NCBI GenBank assembly: GCA_050247155.1 | Contig: JBFWUS010000024.1 | Coordinates: forward strand, 1 to 64,000 | Direction: 5' to 3' | DNA length: 64,000 nucleotides | Origin: Mesorhizobium_G sp050247155 | GTDB taxonomy: Bacteria; Pseudomonadota; Alphaproteobacteria; Rhizobiales; Rhizobiaceae | Shown here: one piece after another, positions 52,823 through 61,784 of the stretch | Numbering within the stretch: the stretch's first letter is position 1 | Layout of the letters: each line of letters opens with the position of its first letter | Program-made: the position numbers and the translations under genes | The notes under the pieces: generated by a model | What the model was told of the DNA's origin: nothing | Seen by the model: the letters and a program-made list of their open reading frames with translations, nothing else | The model's database searches: none

Positions 52823-55705
52823 TTGTCGTTCGTTGATGCATTTGCCGCCTATGGCGAGCGGCCGGCGCTGCTGTTTGCCGGCGCAGCCGCGATTTCCTAT
52901 GCGGAGCTGAACAGACGGGTGTGCCGCCTGGCGGGCGAACTCGGCCCGGCCAAACGGCTGATCGCGCTGGAGGCCGAGAAGAGCGAACAGGCGATCGTTA
53001 GCTATCTGGCGGCGCTGAAAGGCGGTCATGCGGTTGCGCTGCTTCCTCCAGGGTGTGGTCAGGCGCTGGAAGCTTTTGACGCCGATTTCGCGCCCGACAT
53101 CGTGTTTCGGCGCGCCGACGGCCGCTGGCGCAGGATCGATGCCGCACACGGCTTGAAGGATGACCTGCATCCCGATCTGGCGGTGCTGCTTGCCACGTCG
53201 GGAAGTACGGGCAAAAGCCGTTTCGTGCGGTTGTCGGGCTCGGCGATCGAGGCGAATGCGGGTTCGATCGGCGCGTATCTCGGGCTGGGGCAGGATGATC
53301 GCGCGGCGCTGATCCTGCCGTTCCACTATTCCTATGGTCTGTCGGTGCTGAACTCGCATCTGGCCAAGGGTGCATCTGTCTATGTGGGCGGAAAGAGTGC
53401 GGCCGATGCGGGCTTTGCGCAGGAAATGCGTGAAGCTGGCTGCACCAATATTAGTGGCGTGCCCTATTCCTACGAGTTGATGGAGAAGACCGGATTTCTG
53501 AAGGAGGATCTGCCGGGGCTGCGCTTCATGACCGTTGCCGGCGGACGAATAGGGCCGGAACTGGCGGAGACGTTCCGGCGGCGGCTGGCGGCCCGCAACC
53601 AACAGTTTTTCGTCATGTATGGCCAAACGGAGGCGACGGCTCGTATCGCCTATGTGCCGCCGGAAAGCCTGGCAGGCAACACCGACAGCATCGGCATCGC
53701 GATCCCGGGTGGCAATTTGCGGCTGATCGATGAGGCGGGTGAAGCGGTGGCGCAGGCGGGAGAAGCCGGTGAACTCGCCTATCGCGGGCCGAATGTGATG
53801 ATGGGTTATGCCGAATGCCGCGCGGACCTTGCGCGAGGCCATGAGGTCGAGGAGCTTCGAACCGGCGATATCGCGACCTGCGACGAGCACGGATTTTTCC
53901 GCATCGTGGGCCGTGCGAAACGCATATCGAAGATCGCCGGGCTGCGGATCAACCACGAGGCGGTCGAAGCGGCGCTCGCGCGCCAAGGGATTGCCGCCAC
54001 CGTGCTGGGAGATGATGAGCGGTTGCGCGTGGCGTTTACGGCGTCTGACAGCTTTGCGGATCGACATCCATCGATATCAAAGGGTTCCGCTCTACGTTGC
54101 CCCCCTCTGTCCTGCCGGACTGCCCGGCCCGAGCCGCGGGTCTCGGCCCGTCCTTCGGACTCCCCACAAGGGGGGAGATTAGCCGGCCGCTTTGATTTCG
54201 CCAATCACCAACATCGCAAGGCTGGAGCGGAGGCTGGAGCTGCCGATCTCCCCCCTTGTGGGGAGTCCGAAGGACGGGCCGAGACCTGCGGCTCGGGCCA
54301 GCGAGTCCGACAGGACAGAGGGGAGCAACGTAGAGCGCGAGCGAGAACGCATCTGGCCTCTGCGACTGAGGAGCAATTGGTCCTCCAGGCAACCATGGCC
54401 GCGACGGCGCTGAGCGCGCTTCAGATCGACGTGATGCAGGTCGACACGCTGCCCAGGCTCGCCTCGGGCAAGGTGGATTTTTCGGCATTGCGGGCACGGT
54501 TCGATCAACCGGTAGAGGCCAAGCCGAAGGAATCGGATCACGACGTCGCCGGAGCCTTCCGGCGCGCGTTCTATCCGCGCGCGGTCGGCCCACAGGACAG
54601 TTTCGAGACACTGGGCGGCGACTCGCTGGTCTATGTACAGCTTTCTTTGTCGCTCGAGCGCGCGCTCGGGCATCTGCCGCAAGGCTGGGAAAAAATGCCG
54701 GTCTCGGCGCTCGCGAAAGCGCGGCGCGTCGACAGCGCGCGGCGCATGATCGGCAGCGATCTCGTGCTGCGCGCGGGCGCAATCCTGACCATCGTCATAC
54801 ACCACGCGACGCTCTGGCCGATCCCGGGCGGGGCGGCCACCCTGATGATGCTGGTCGGCTTCGGGCTGGCGCGTTTCCAGAGCCGCGCGCTGTTTGCCGG
54901 CGATTTTTCGAGGCTGCTGTTCGGATTGGCGACAAATCTCGCCGTCTATGCGCCGATCGTCATCGGCTTCTGCCTGGCGCGTGGTGAGGTGCTGTGGCCG
55001 TCGGTCTTTCTGGCAGGGAATCTGGGTTTTGTCGGGCCAGACAAGATGCTGCCCTATCTCTACTGGTTCGTGGAGGCTTATGCGCAACTGCTGCTGCTGG
55101 TGACGGCGCTGTTTGCACTGCCCGCGGTGCGGGCGACGGTAAAGGCAAAGCCTTTTGCCTGCGCTCTAGGATTCCTCGGCATGACGGCGATGCTGAAAGT
55201 CGTAACACCCTATGTCTGGAATATCGGCGGGCCGCAGATATTTACGCTGCCGGACGTGCTTTATCTGGCGGTGCTAGGCTGGTGCGCGCACTTCGCCGAC
55301 GATGGCCGCAAACGCCTCGTCCTTATAGCGGTGTCGGCGATCATGCTGCCGTTCATGGCTTATTGGGGCGGCAACTGGACCGGCTCCTGGGTCAAGTTCA
55401 GCATGGTGCTCGCGAGCGTCGCGATACTGCTCTACGCGCCGCGCGTTGCTGTGCCGGCCTGGCTCGCGCGGCTGGTGCTGCCGATCGCCGCGGCGAGCTA
55501 TCACATCTATCTGTTCCATCGGATTCTGCCGGAGATTTTCCTGCCGCAGCCAGATGTGGCGCTGTCACAGCCGGTCGCCGCGACCGTGGCGGTGGTCAGC
55601 GGCGTTGCCATCGGGCTGGCCGTGCATGCGCTGCAGGGCAAGGCCGTCGCCTGGCTGATGGAGCGCCGGGTGGCGTCACAGGCCGCGCTGTCGCCGGCGG
55701 AATGA
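52823..55705 (+). CDS. Adenylation - carrier protein - membrane acyltransferase fusion, interrupted by an in-frame repeat
   Basis: 960 aa with three units. Residues 1-575 form an AMP-binding ligase: VLLATSGSTGKS loop, MYGQTEATAR, ELAYRGPNVMMGY, RTGDIATC, and the catalytic Lys in LPRLASGK (K550). A carrier domain follows with GGDSLV (S601, the phosphopantetheine site). Residues 645-960 are an acyltransferase-3-like membrane unit with about ten helices and IVIHHATLWPIPGG. It likely loads an acyl group and transfers it to an envelope molecule. Residues 423-505 are encoded by a foldback repeat. The start is TTG 52823. It overlaps the convergent gene by 30 bp. Confidence 0.8.
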   Translation: MSFVDAFAAYGERPALLFAGAAAISYAELNRRVCRLAGELGPAKRLIALEAEKSEQAIVSYLAALKGGHAVALLPPGCGQALEAFDADFAPDIVFRRADGRWRRIDAAHGLKDDLHPDLAVLLATSGSTGKSRFVRLSGSAIEANAGSIGAYLGLGQDDRAALILPFHYSYGLSVLNSHLAKGASVYVGGKSAADAGFAQEMREAGCTNISGVPYSYELMEKTGFLKEDLPGLRFMTVAGGRIGPELAETFRRRLAARNQQFFVMYGQTEATARIAYVPPESLAGNTDSIGIAIPGGNLRLIDEAGEAVAQAGEAGELAYRGPNVMMGYAECRADLARGHEVEELRTGDIATCDEHGFFRIVGRAKRISKIAGLRINHEAVEAALARQGIAATVLGDDERLRVAFTASDSFADRHPSISKGSALRCPPLSCRTARPEPRVSARPSDSPQGGRLAGRFDFANHQHRKAGAEAGAADLPPCGESEGRAETCGSGQRVRQDRGEQRRARARTHLASATEEQLVLQATMAATALSALQIDVMQVDTLPRLASGKVDFSALRARFDQPVEAKPKESDHDVAGAFRRAFYPRAVGPQDSFETLGGDSLVYVQLSLSLERALGHLPQGWEKMPVSALAKARRVDSARRMIGSDLVLRAGAILTIVIHHATLWPIPGGAATLMMLVGFGLARFQSRALFAGDFSRLLFGLATNLAVYAPIVIGFCLARGEVLWPSVFLAGNLGFVGPDKMLPYLYWFVEAYAQLLLLVTALFALPAVRATVKAKPFACALGFLGMTAMLKVVTPYVWNIGGPQIFTLPDVLYLAVLGWCAHFADDGRKRLVLIAVSAIMLPFMAYWGGNWTGSWVKFSMVLASVAILLYAPRVAVPAWLARLVLPIAAASYHIYLFHRILPEIFLPQPDVALSQPVAATVAVVSGVAIGLAVHALQGKAVAWLMERRVASQAALSPAE
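54089..54336. repeat. Foldback element with 91-bp arms inside the ligase gene
   Basis: 54089-54179 and 54246-54336 are reverse complements with 6 mismatches over 91 positions; the spacer is 66 bp. The arm contains TCTCGGCCCGTCCTTCGGAC and a CCCCACAAGGGG core shared with other repeats in the window. The frame of the surrounding gene has no stop through both arms. Confidence 0.9.
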
Positions 55706-56563
55706 CGAGTCGTCTGGCGCGATAGCGTCCGATGAAAACCAGATATCGCCGAAGATGGCGGTGGCCGTGTCGTCGGGTTTGCGATCCTCCGTCAGCCACA
55801 GCGAGCGTGTGCGACGCGCACTGTTCGGTGTCGGCAGTTTCGAACCGGCACTGGCGATCGACGCGCCGACGCAAGGGATAAACCAGGACGACATGAAAGG
55901 ATCGAAGGCGAAGCCGCCGGCGTGGCGCGTCACGACAGCCGCTACGCCGACACGGTCGATGGGCCGCCAGGGAAAGATCAGACGGCCGCCTTGTTTCAAA
56001 ATCTTCAGCCAGCCGAGTGGCGGCGCGACGACCCCGGCGTTGACGTAGATAATGTCCGATGGCGGCAGTTCCGCCGTAACCGCGTCGGCGTGACCGGTCG
56101 TGACGTTCATATAGGGTTTCAGATTGGCGACGGCGCGGGCGGCCAGACCGGCGTCGATCTCAAAGGCAAAGACCTCTCCACGCGGCTCGACCAGCCCGGA
56201 CAGAATAGCCGTGTAGTAACCCGTCCCCGCGCCGATATGGGTTACGATCTCGCCGGGTTTCGGCTCGATCTTGCCGATCCAGGCGGCGTGGAGGAATGGT
56301 TCGCCATTGTTGCGCTCGTCGTCCAGCGCGACAAGGTTGTTGGAATAGAGATAGGCCGGGTCCGCACTCGGCGTGACGACACGGCGGCCGTTGATGACGA
56401 TGGTCCAGGGGCCGGGACCGACGAAATTTTCGCGTGGGATGGAGGCGACGATCTCAGTCAGGCGCGGGTCGGGCGAGGCGGAGGCGGCGGCGAAAAGCTC
56501 GGCATAATGACGGCGAACAGCCTGCACATTCGTGTCAGTTGGTTTTCCGTTCTCGCTCGCCAT
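55676..56563 (-). CDS. Protein-L-isoaspartate O-methyltransferase-like protein
   Basis: A 295-aa SAM methyltransferase related to PCMT: MARKERS are FLHAAWIGKIEPKPGEIVTHIGAGTGYYTAILSGLV (motif I), EVFAFEIDAGLAARAVANLKPY, and DIIYVNAGVVAPPLGWLKILKQGGRLIFPW. True PCMT has IGTGSGYQ and ends in a repair function; the fit here is good but the C-terminal 80 aa are longer than usual. It may repair isoaspartate or methylate another carboxyl. Convergent overlap of 30 bp with the fusion gene. Confidence 0.78.
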   Translation of the reverse strand: MASENGKPTDTNVQAVRRHYAELFAAASASPDPRLTEIVASIPRENFVGPGPWTIVINGRRVVTPSADPAYLYSNNLVALDDERNNGEPFLHAAWIGKIEPKPGEIVTHIGAGTGYYTAILSGLVEPRGEVFAFEIDAGLAARAVANLKPYMNVTTGHADAVTAELPPSDIIYVNAGVVAPPLGWLKILKQGGRLIFPWRPIDRVGVAAVVTRHAGGFAFDPFMSSWFIPCVGASIASAGSKLPTPNSARRTRSLWLTEDRKPDDTATAIFGDIWFSSDAIAPDDSSFRRRQRGL

Positions 56564-56635
56564 GATATGTCTCAGAACGTGGCGTTGATATAGCCATAAC
56601 TACTATATATTCAGGTCAGGACGCAAGGCCGGGGC

Positions 56636-56977
56636 ATGCAAGGCGGACAAAAGGCTCAATGGGACTCCGCGATCGTCGACAGCATCGCCGCGACGATGGC
56701 CGGCGTGCCGGACGACGAGGCCTCGCAGGAGGCGTTGCTGAAGGCGAGGCTGGCGCGGGAGATCGGCGCGATCATCAAGGGCCGCAGGCTGACGCAGGTG
56801 CGGGCGGCGGCGCTGCTTGACCTGAGGCAGCCGGATGTCTCGGCGATCGTGACCGGGCGCACGGAAAAGTTTTCCGTCGGGCGACTGCTGCGCTGCCTCG
56901 ACCGGCTGGACCATCGCGTCCATGTCGACGTGCGGCCCAAGCCGCCGCAGGAGCGGCGGCTGCCCACCGCGCCCTGA
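56636..56977 (+). CDS. XRE/HigA-like helix-turn-helix protein, apparently orphan
   Basis: A 113-aa protein with an HTH of the HTH_37/HigA-like type: LKARLAREIGAIIKGRRLTQVRAAALLDLRQPDVSAIVTGRTEKFSVGRLLRCLDRLDHRVHVDV. This form is usually the antitoxin of a HigB/RelE-type toxin gene directly upstream. Here the upstream gene is a divergent methyltransferase, and no toxin frame is seen. It may act as a solitary regulator or a leftover antitoxin. Confidence 0.78.
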   Translation: MQGGQKAQWDSAIVDSIAATMAGVPDDEASQEALLKARLAREIGAIIKGRRLTQVRAAALLDLRQPDVSAIVTGRTEKFSVGRLLRCLDRLDHRVHVDVRPKPPQERRLPTAP

Positions 56978-57063
56978 GAAGCCCGCCCTGATGAATTTCG
57001 GCACGAGCTCTGAGGCAACCAGCTTTAACCATATGTTCAGCGGGCGCCGGCAATCCTGCGGCG

Positions 57064-57735
57064 ATGAACGAGACGTCACTCTATCAACCGGTGAAGGCCC
57101 ATCTGGAAACGCTCGGCTTCGAGGTGAAGGGCGAGGTTGGTGGCTGCGATATTCTGGCGATCAGCCCGGACGCGCCGCCGGTGGTCGTCGTGTGCGAACT
57201 GAAGCTGCAATTTAATCTGGAACTTTTGCTGCAGGGCGTCGATCGCTCGACTGTCGCTGACGAAGTCTGGCTTGCCGCCAGACTGTCGGCCCGCGGCAAG
57301 GGGAGGGAAAGCGACAGCCGGTTCCGCAACCTGTGCCGGCGTTTGGGTTTCGGGCTGCTTGGCGTGAGCGCCAGCGGGCGGGTCGAGGTGATCCTGACGC
57401 CCGGGGCGATGCCTGCGCGGCGGAACGCCCATCGACGCTCGCGTCTGGTCGAGGAGCACCGAAGGCGGCGTGGCGATCCGGTCGCGGGCGGCGGAACCCG
57501 GCAGCCGGTCATGACCGCCTATCGCCAGCAATCGCTGGCTTGCGCGGCACAGCTTGCGCAAGGGCCGAAACGGCCGCGCGATCTGAGACCCTCGGCGCCG
57601 GACGCGGGAAAGATCCTGCTGAACAACGTCTATGGCTGGTTTGCCCGCGCCGAGCGAGGGGTTTATGCGCTGACGGAAGCCGGGCACAAGGCGCTGCAGC
57701 GATGGCCGCAGCCGGGCTGCGCTCTACCAGCCTAG
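57064..57735 (+). CDS. DUF2161 family protein (PD-(D/E)XK-like)
   Basis: A 223-aa protein. Start MNETSLYQPVKAHLETLGFEVKGEVGGCDILAISPDAPPVVVVCELKLQFNLELLLQGVDR shows the nuclease-fold core of DUF2161 (D in CDIL, E-x-K in CELKL). The C-terminal half has a basic linker and a winged-helix-like end (ILLNNVYGWFARAERGVYALTEAGHKAL). Its DNA target is unknown. It overlaps the mntH stop by 4 bp. Confidence 0.82.
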   Translation: MNETSLYQPVKAHLETLGFEVKGEVGGCDILAISPDAPPVVVVCELKLQFNLELLLQGVDRSTVADEVWLAARLSARGKGRESDSRFRNLCRRLGFGLLGVSASGRVEVILTPGAMPARRNAHRRSRLVEEHRRRRGDPVAGGGTRQPVMTAYRQQSLACAAQLAQGPKRPRDLRPSAPDAGKILLNNVYGWFARAERGVYALTEAGHKALQRWPQPGCALPA

Positions 57736-59084
57736 TTCAACACAAAATCCACCAGCAGCTTTACGTTCAAGCCGGCGATTACAACCGCTATGACGACCGC
57801 GATGGCGGTGAGCCAGCGCGGGGCGACGAGTTCGCCCATCTTGGCCTTGGAGGCGGTGAAGAAGACCAGCGGAAACACGGCGAAGGAAAGCTGTAGCGAG
57901 AGCACCACCTGGGTGAGGATCAAGAGCCGCGCGGTGCCGTCCTCGCCGTACCAGATGGTGACGATAGCGGCCGGCACGATGGCGATGGCGCGGGTGATCA
58001 GCCGGCGCATCCAGGGAGCCAGCTTGATATGCAAAAAACCTTCCATGACGATCTGGCCGGCGAGCGTGGCCGTGACGGTCGAGTTGATGCCGCAGCACAG
58101 AAGCGCGATGCCGAACAGGGTCGGGGCAATCGCCGCGCCCAGCAGGGGCGAGAGAAGCGAATGCGCCTCGCCGAGCTCGACGATGCCGGTGTTACCGGCC
58201 TTGTTGAAGGTGGCGGCGGCAAGGATGAGGATCGACGCGTTGATGAACAGCGCGAACATCAGCGCCACCGTCGAGTCGAGGGTCGCGTATCGCAGCGCTT
58301 CGCGCTTCTCGGGCAGCGTGTGGCCATAGGCGCGGGTCTGCACGATGCCGGAGTGCAGATAGAGATTGTGCGGCATCACCGTGGCGCCGAGGATGCCGAG
58401 CGCCAGATAGAGCATTTCGGGATTCTTGACGATCTCGACCGTCGGTGCGAAGCCCCGGATGACGCCGCCAAGGTCCGGGTCGGCCAAGAAGATCTGGACG
58501 GCGAAGCAGACGGCTATCACGCCCAACAGCGTCATGATGAGCGCCTCGACCCAGCGGAAGCCCAGCTTTTGCAGATAGAGGATCAGGAAGACGTCGAGCG
58601 CGGTGATGATGACGCCGATTTCGAGCGGGATGCCGAAGAGCAGGTTTAGGCCGATGGCAGTGCCGATGACCTCGGCGATGTCGGTTGCGATGATGGCGAC
58701 TTCGGCGAGGAACCACAGCACATAGGCGACCGGGGCAGGATAGGCGTCGCGGCAGGCCTGCGCCAGATCGCGGCCCGAGCCAATGGCGAGGCGGGCGCAG
58801 AGCGCCTGCAAGACGATCGCCATGATGTTGGAGACGAGTGCGACGACCAGCAGCGTGTAGCCAAATTTCGCGCCCCCGGCGAGCGAGGTCGCCCAGTTGC
58901 CGGGGTCCATATAGCCGACGGCGACGAGATAGCCGGGGCCGATGAAGGCGGCGGCCTTGCGCCAGCCCTTGCCGCGACCTTCGACGGCCACCGAGCGATG
59001 GACATCCGACAACGACGCCTCGCCGCGCGGCCTGATCCAGCCGCGCGCATCATTGTCCGCCGAAGGCCGGACCGAAGCGTCCAT
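57732..59084 (-). CDS. mntH: Nramp-family Mn2+/Fe2+ transporter MntH
   Basis: A 450-aa proton-coupled divalent metal importer with eleven helices. The metal-binding helix 1 has AVGYMDPGNWATSLAGGAKFGY (DPGN motif), and helix 6 has ILGATVMPHNLYLHSGIVQTR (MPH motif). Both are intact. A Fur/Mur-like box lies about 20 nt upstream of the start. It is the main Mn2+ uptake system in rhizobia. The gene is monocistronic. Confidence 0.95.
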   Translation of the reverse strand: MDASVRPSADNDARGWIRPRGEASLSDVHRSVAVEGRGKGWRKAAAFIGPGYLVAVGYMDPGNWATSLAGGAKFGYTLLVVALVSNIMAIVLQALCARLAIGSGRDLAQACRDAYPAPVAYVLWFLAEVAIIATDIAEVIGTAIGLNLLFGIPLEIGVIITALDVFLILYLQKLGFRWVEALIMTLLGVIAVCFAVQIFLADPDLGGVIRGFAPTVEIVKNPEMLYLALGILGATVMPHNLYLHSGIVQTRAYGHTLPEKREALRYATLDSTVALMFALFINASILILAAATFNKAGNTGIVELGEAHSLLSPLLGAAIAPTLFGIALLCCGINSTVTATLAGQIVMEGFLHIKLAPWMRRLITRAIAIVPAAIVTIWYGEDGTARLLILTQVVLSLQLSFAVFPLVFFTASKAKMGELVAPRWLTAIAVVIAVVIAGLNVKLLVDFVLN

Positions 59085-59104
59085 GATGTTGCCCTTAAAC
59101 GCAA

Positions 59105-59124
59105 TTGCAAATCATTCTCAATTG
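59105..59124 (-). promoter_or_regulatory. Candidate Mur/Fur-type box upstream of mntH
   Basis: TTGCAAATCATTCTCAATTG (plus strand) is 21 nt upstream of the mntH start. TGCAAAT and the AATCATT-CTCAA centre resemble Mur-responsive and Fur-type boxes of alphaproteobacteria, where Mur represses mntH when Mn2+ is ample. The regulator is inferred. Confidence 0.55.
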
Positions 59125-59248
59125 TGAGATAGGCGATTGTGCTGAAATTGGCAAGGGATGGCTTCCTGCCATTACCACTTGATGTAGCGCGCAAAAACGG
59201 TTGGCCCGAACGCGCAACTTCGATTGGCCACAATTCGAGGCAAGCGGG

Positions 59249-60157
59249 TCAGCTATTCTGCCTCGTGACCTCGGCATGTTTTTGGCGAATAACGTCGAGC
59301 CGCTCTCTGAAGGCTTCTAGCTGGATCGTTGCGACGAGGTAGAGTGATCGCTGTGAGGCGGCTGCCGCTTGATCCAAGAGCGCGTCGATGGTGGCGGCGA
59401 TGGCCGCTAAATCCTCGCCGGTCGCCCCGCGCATACGTAGAACGTCACCGCGATGGCGATTGTCCATCGTGTTCGCCAAATCCTTCGCTCTGCGGCTAAC
59501 GTAGAGAATGGCCTGGTCGCTTTGATCCGGTAACTCATTGGACGTCCACCACCCATAGTCATGTGAGACCCTGCCATCGAACCCGAAACCAAAACTTGGA
59601 GCGATTGCCCGTAGTTGCGTCGCCAAATTGTCGACCATGTCGTCGATCAACTCGTCCTGACGTTCCTGGCGCCGTTCGACGGCTTGCTGCTCCATGATCG
59701 CGGTCTGCGATTTGATAAATGCGGCGGTCTCCTTTGCTGTCGCCGCCTGCGCCGCCGTCTCATTCTTCGCTTGTTCGGCCACCTCGCGCGATAGCTTGTA
59801 TTCCTCGCGAGTCTGGCGAGCCTCTTCTCGAGTGAGCTTCAGCTCCACGAGCTGCGCCTTAAGCTGCTGACGCTGCGCGGCAAGTTCCTGCCCTTGGATC
59901 ATGACTGCGGCGGCCAGCCACAAGAAAGCCAGCGGCGCAAAGGCGCCGGCCAGGAAATCCCCGACTTCGTTGAGAGTCAGGGACATGAATGCTTCCCGGC
60001 CGCTGCAAAATTTTTGAGGATCTCCACAATTGCGGCCGAAGGCAACGGTCGCGAAAATCAGGACGCAGTAGACGATTGTCGCCCCTAGAGCCCAACCGGC
60101 CCAGTTCGGCTTTTTTGCTTCGGTCTTGCCTTCGTCCTCTTCGGCGTCATCGGTCAT
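59249..60157 (-). CDS. Membrane protein with two helices and a coiled coil, unknown
   Basis: A 302-aa protein. An acidic, lysine-rich N-terminus leads to two membrane helices (WALGATIVYCVLIFATVAFG about 23-42; FLAGAFAPLAFLWLAAAVMIQGQ about 68-90), then a long coiled coil (ELAAQRQQLKAQLVELKLTREEARQTREEYKLSREVAEQAKNE) and a cytosolic domain ending LVATIQLEAFRERLDVIRQKH. It is of a kind common in accessory regions, often without known function. It stands alone. Confidence 0.62.
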   Translation of the reverse strand: MTDDAEEDEGKTEAKKPNWAGWALGATIVYCVLIFATVAFGRNCGDPQKFCSGREAFMSLTLNEVGDFLAGAFAPLAFLWLAAAVMIQGQELAAQRQQLKAQLVELKLTREEARQTREEYKLSREVAEQAKNETAAQAATAKETAAFIKSQTAIMEQQAVERRQERQDELIDDMVDNLATQLRAIAPSFGFGFDGRVSHDYGWWTSNELPDQSDQAILYVSRRAKDLANTMDNRHRGDVLRMRGATGEDLAAIAATIDALLDQAAAASQRSLYLVATIQLEAFRERLDVIRQKHAEVTRQNS

Positions 60158-60327
60158 ATTAGTCTTCGCCCTTTTGTGTGATGAGTGGCCTCTTCAACGC
60201 CTCAAGAGTCAAGTCCGATCCTGCACCGACAATCGAACACCGATTCCGTGCTAACGAGGCGCGGAACCCTGGCCAACGCGCCGCGTTGAAACGCTTGTGA
60301 CTCGAGGCATCTCAAGGGAGCGAGGCC

Positions 60328-60531
60328 ATGGGCGTGAAGGAAGCACCGACGGCAAAAGGCAAGGCGGCAGCGAAGGGCCTGATGAAAAGCACCGCCCAGG
60401 AAGAGCGCAAAGTCGAGGCAAAGACCGGCAAGCCACTGGCCAAGGGCGCGCAGCGGGTAGAGGAACGTTCGCGCAGTTCAGACGGGAAGAGCCCCGGTAC
60501 CAAGCAGAAATCCGGCACGAAGCAGAGATGA
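60328..60531 (+). CDS. Small Lys-rich protein, hypothetical
   Basis: A 67-aa, very basic and Lys/Ala/Ser-rich protein without a signal peptide (APTAKGKAAAKGLMKSTAQEERKVEAKTGKPLAKGAQ). AGGGAG precedes ATG 60328. Probably disordered, perhaps nucleic-acid associated by composition; this is not shown. Real coding is likely because of the ribosome binding site, but unconfirmed. Confidence 0.5.
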   Translation: MGVKEAPTAKGKAAAKGLMKSTAQEERKVEAKTGKPLAKGAQRVEERSRSSDGKSPGTKQKSGTKQR

Positions 60532-60656
60532 GGCAGAGGTGGGTGCGCCGCCCTCGCTGAGCCCAACGGTTTTTGGTGTGACACCAAGCCGGGGTTGCGA
60601 TAACAGTTCGGTTGAAGGGATTTCCGGCTTGCCGGGTGGATACGAGGGAAGAACGC

Positions 60657-61568
60657 ATGCGCTGGAGAGGCCAACGCCAAAGTGACAATGTGGAGGACCA
60701 GCGGGGCCGCGGCGGTGGTGGCGGTTTCGGTTTGCCTGGTGGCGGCCGGATGCGCATCCCGATCGGCGGCAGTGCCGGCGGCGGGCTTTCGGGCATCATA
60801 ATCCTGGTCGTCCTGTTCTTCGCGCTGAAGGCCTGCGGCATCGACCCGATCCAGGTGCTGACCGGCGGTGGCGGCATGCCGGGCGGCGGCGGGCAATTCA
60901 CGCAGGACGAAAGCGTCGGTCCGGAAGCCACGGACGAGATGAAGCAATTCATGTCGACCGTGCTGGCCGAGACCGAAGATACCTGGAACGGCATCTTCAA
61001 GGCGGAAGGCGAGACCTATGTCGAGCCGAAGATGGTGCTGTTTAGCGGCCAGGTCCGTTCGGCCTGCGGCTTTGCCAGCGCGGCCTCAGGACCGTTCTAT
61101 TGTCCGAACGACCAGAAGCTTTATCTCGACACATCGTTCTTCGCGCAGCTTGACAAGCAGTTCGGCGCGTCAGGCGACTTCGCCGAGGCTTATGTCGTGG
61201 CGCATGAGGTCGGCCACCATGTGCAGAACCTGATCGGCGTGCTGCCGAAATTCAACCAGGCGCGCCAGAACATGAGCGAGCAGGAAGCCAACCAGATGTC
61301 GATCCGGGTCGAGCTCCAGGCCGATTGTTTTGCCGGCGTGTGGGGCCACTACACAGCCCAAAAGGGCCTGCTGGAGCAGGGCGACATCGAGGAAGCGCTG
61401 AACGCCGCGCAGAAGATCGGTGACGACAATATTCAGAAGCGCATGCAGGGTTATGTCGTGCCCGAGAGCTTCAACCACGGCACCTCGCAGCAGCGGCAGA
61501 CCTGGCTGGCGCGCGGCCTGAAGAGCGGCAAGCTCTCGGATTGCGATACTTTCAACAATCCGGTGTAA
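60657..61568 (+). CDS. ypfJ: YpfJ-type neutral zinc metallopeptidase
   Basis: A 303-aa protein (KPN_02809/YpfJ family). N-terminal Gly/Arg-rich region, one membrane helix (GLSGIIILVVLFFALKACGI), and a peptidase domain with AYVVAHEVGHHVQNLIGV carrying HExxH. The second half contains VELQADCFAGVWGHY, whose Glu completes the zinc site. The substrate is unknown. ATG 60657 is chosen because it begins the conserved MRW start. A foldback element follows the stop. Confidence 0.86.
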   Translation: MRWRGQRQSDNVEDQRGRGGGGGFGLPGGGRMRIPIGGSAGGGLSGIIILVVLFFALKACGIDPIQVLTGGGGMPGGGGQFTQDESVGPEATDEMKQFMSTVLAETEDTWNGIFKAEGETYVEPKMVLFSGQVRSACGFASAASGPFYCPNDQKLYLDTSFFAQLDKQFGASGDFAEAYVVAHEVGHHVQNLIGVLPKFNQARQNMSEQEANQMSIRVELQADCFAGVWGHYTAQKGLLEQGDIEEALNAAQKIGDDNIQKRMQGYVVPESFNHGTSQQRQTWLARGLKSGKLSDCDTFNNPV

Positions 61569-61651
61569 GTTGCGGATTGAGTGATTTTCAGGGGCGGAGC
61601 GATCCGCCCCTTTTTCATTGGGGTTCTGAATTCAGGTCGGCGAGATTTTGG

Positions 61652-61776
61652 ACGCCCCCTCACCCGGCCCTTCGGGCCGCCCTCTCCCCGCTGGGGAGAG
61701 GAAACCGGCGGCAAGGTTGGCCCCCTCCTCTCCCCAGCGGGGAGAGGGCGGCCCGAAGGGCCGGGTGAGGGGGCGT
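61652..61776. repeat. Foldback element with 51-bp perfect inverted arms
   Basis: 61652-61702 is the exact reverse complement of 61726-61776; the spacer is only 23 bp. It lies between the convergent ypfJ and ankyrin genes. The arms carry CGGCCCTTCGGGCCG and CCCCGCTGGGGAGAGG hairpins. It could serve as a two-way terminator, although its length is much greater than needed. Confidence 0.92.
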
Positions 61777-61784
61777 GGCCGGAG

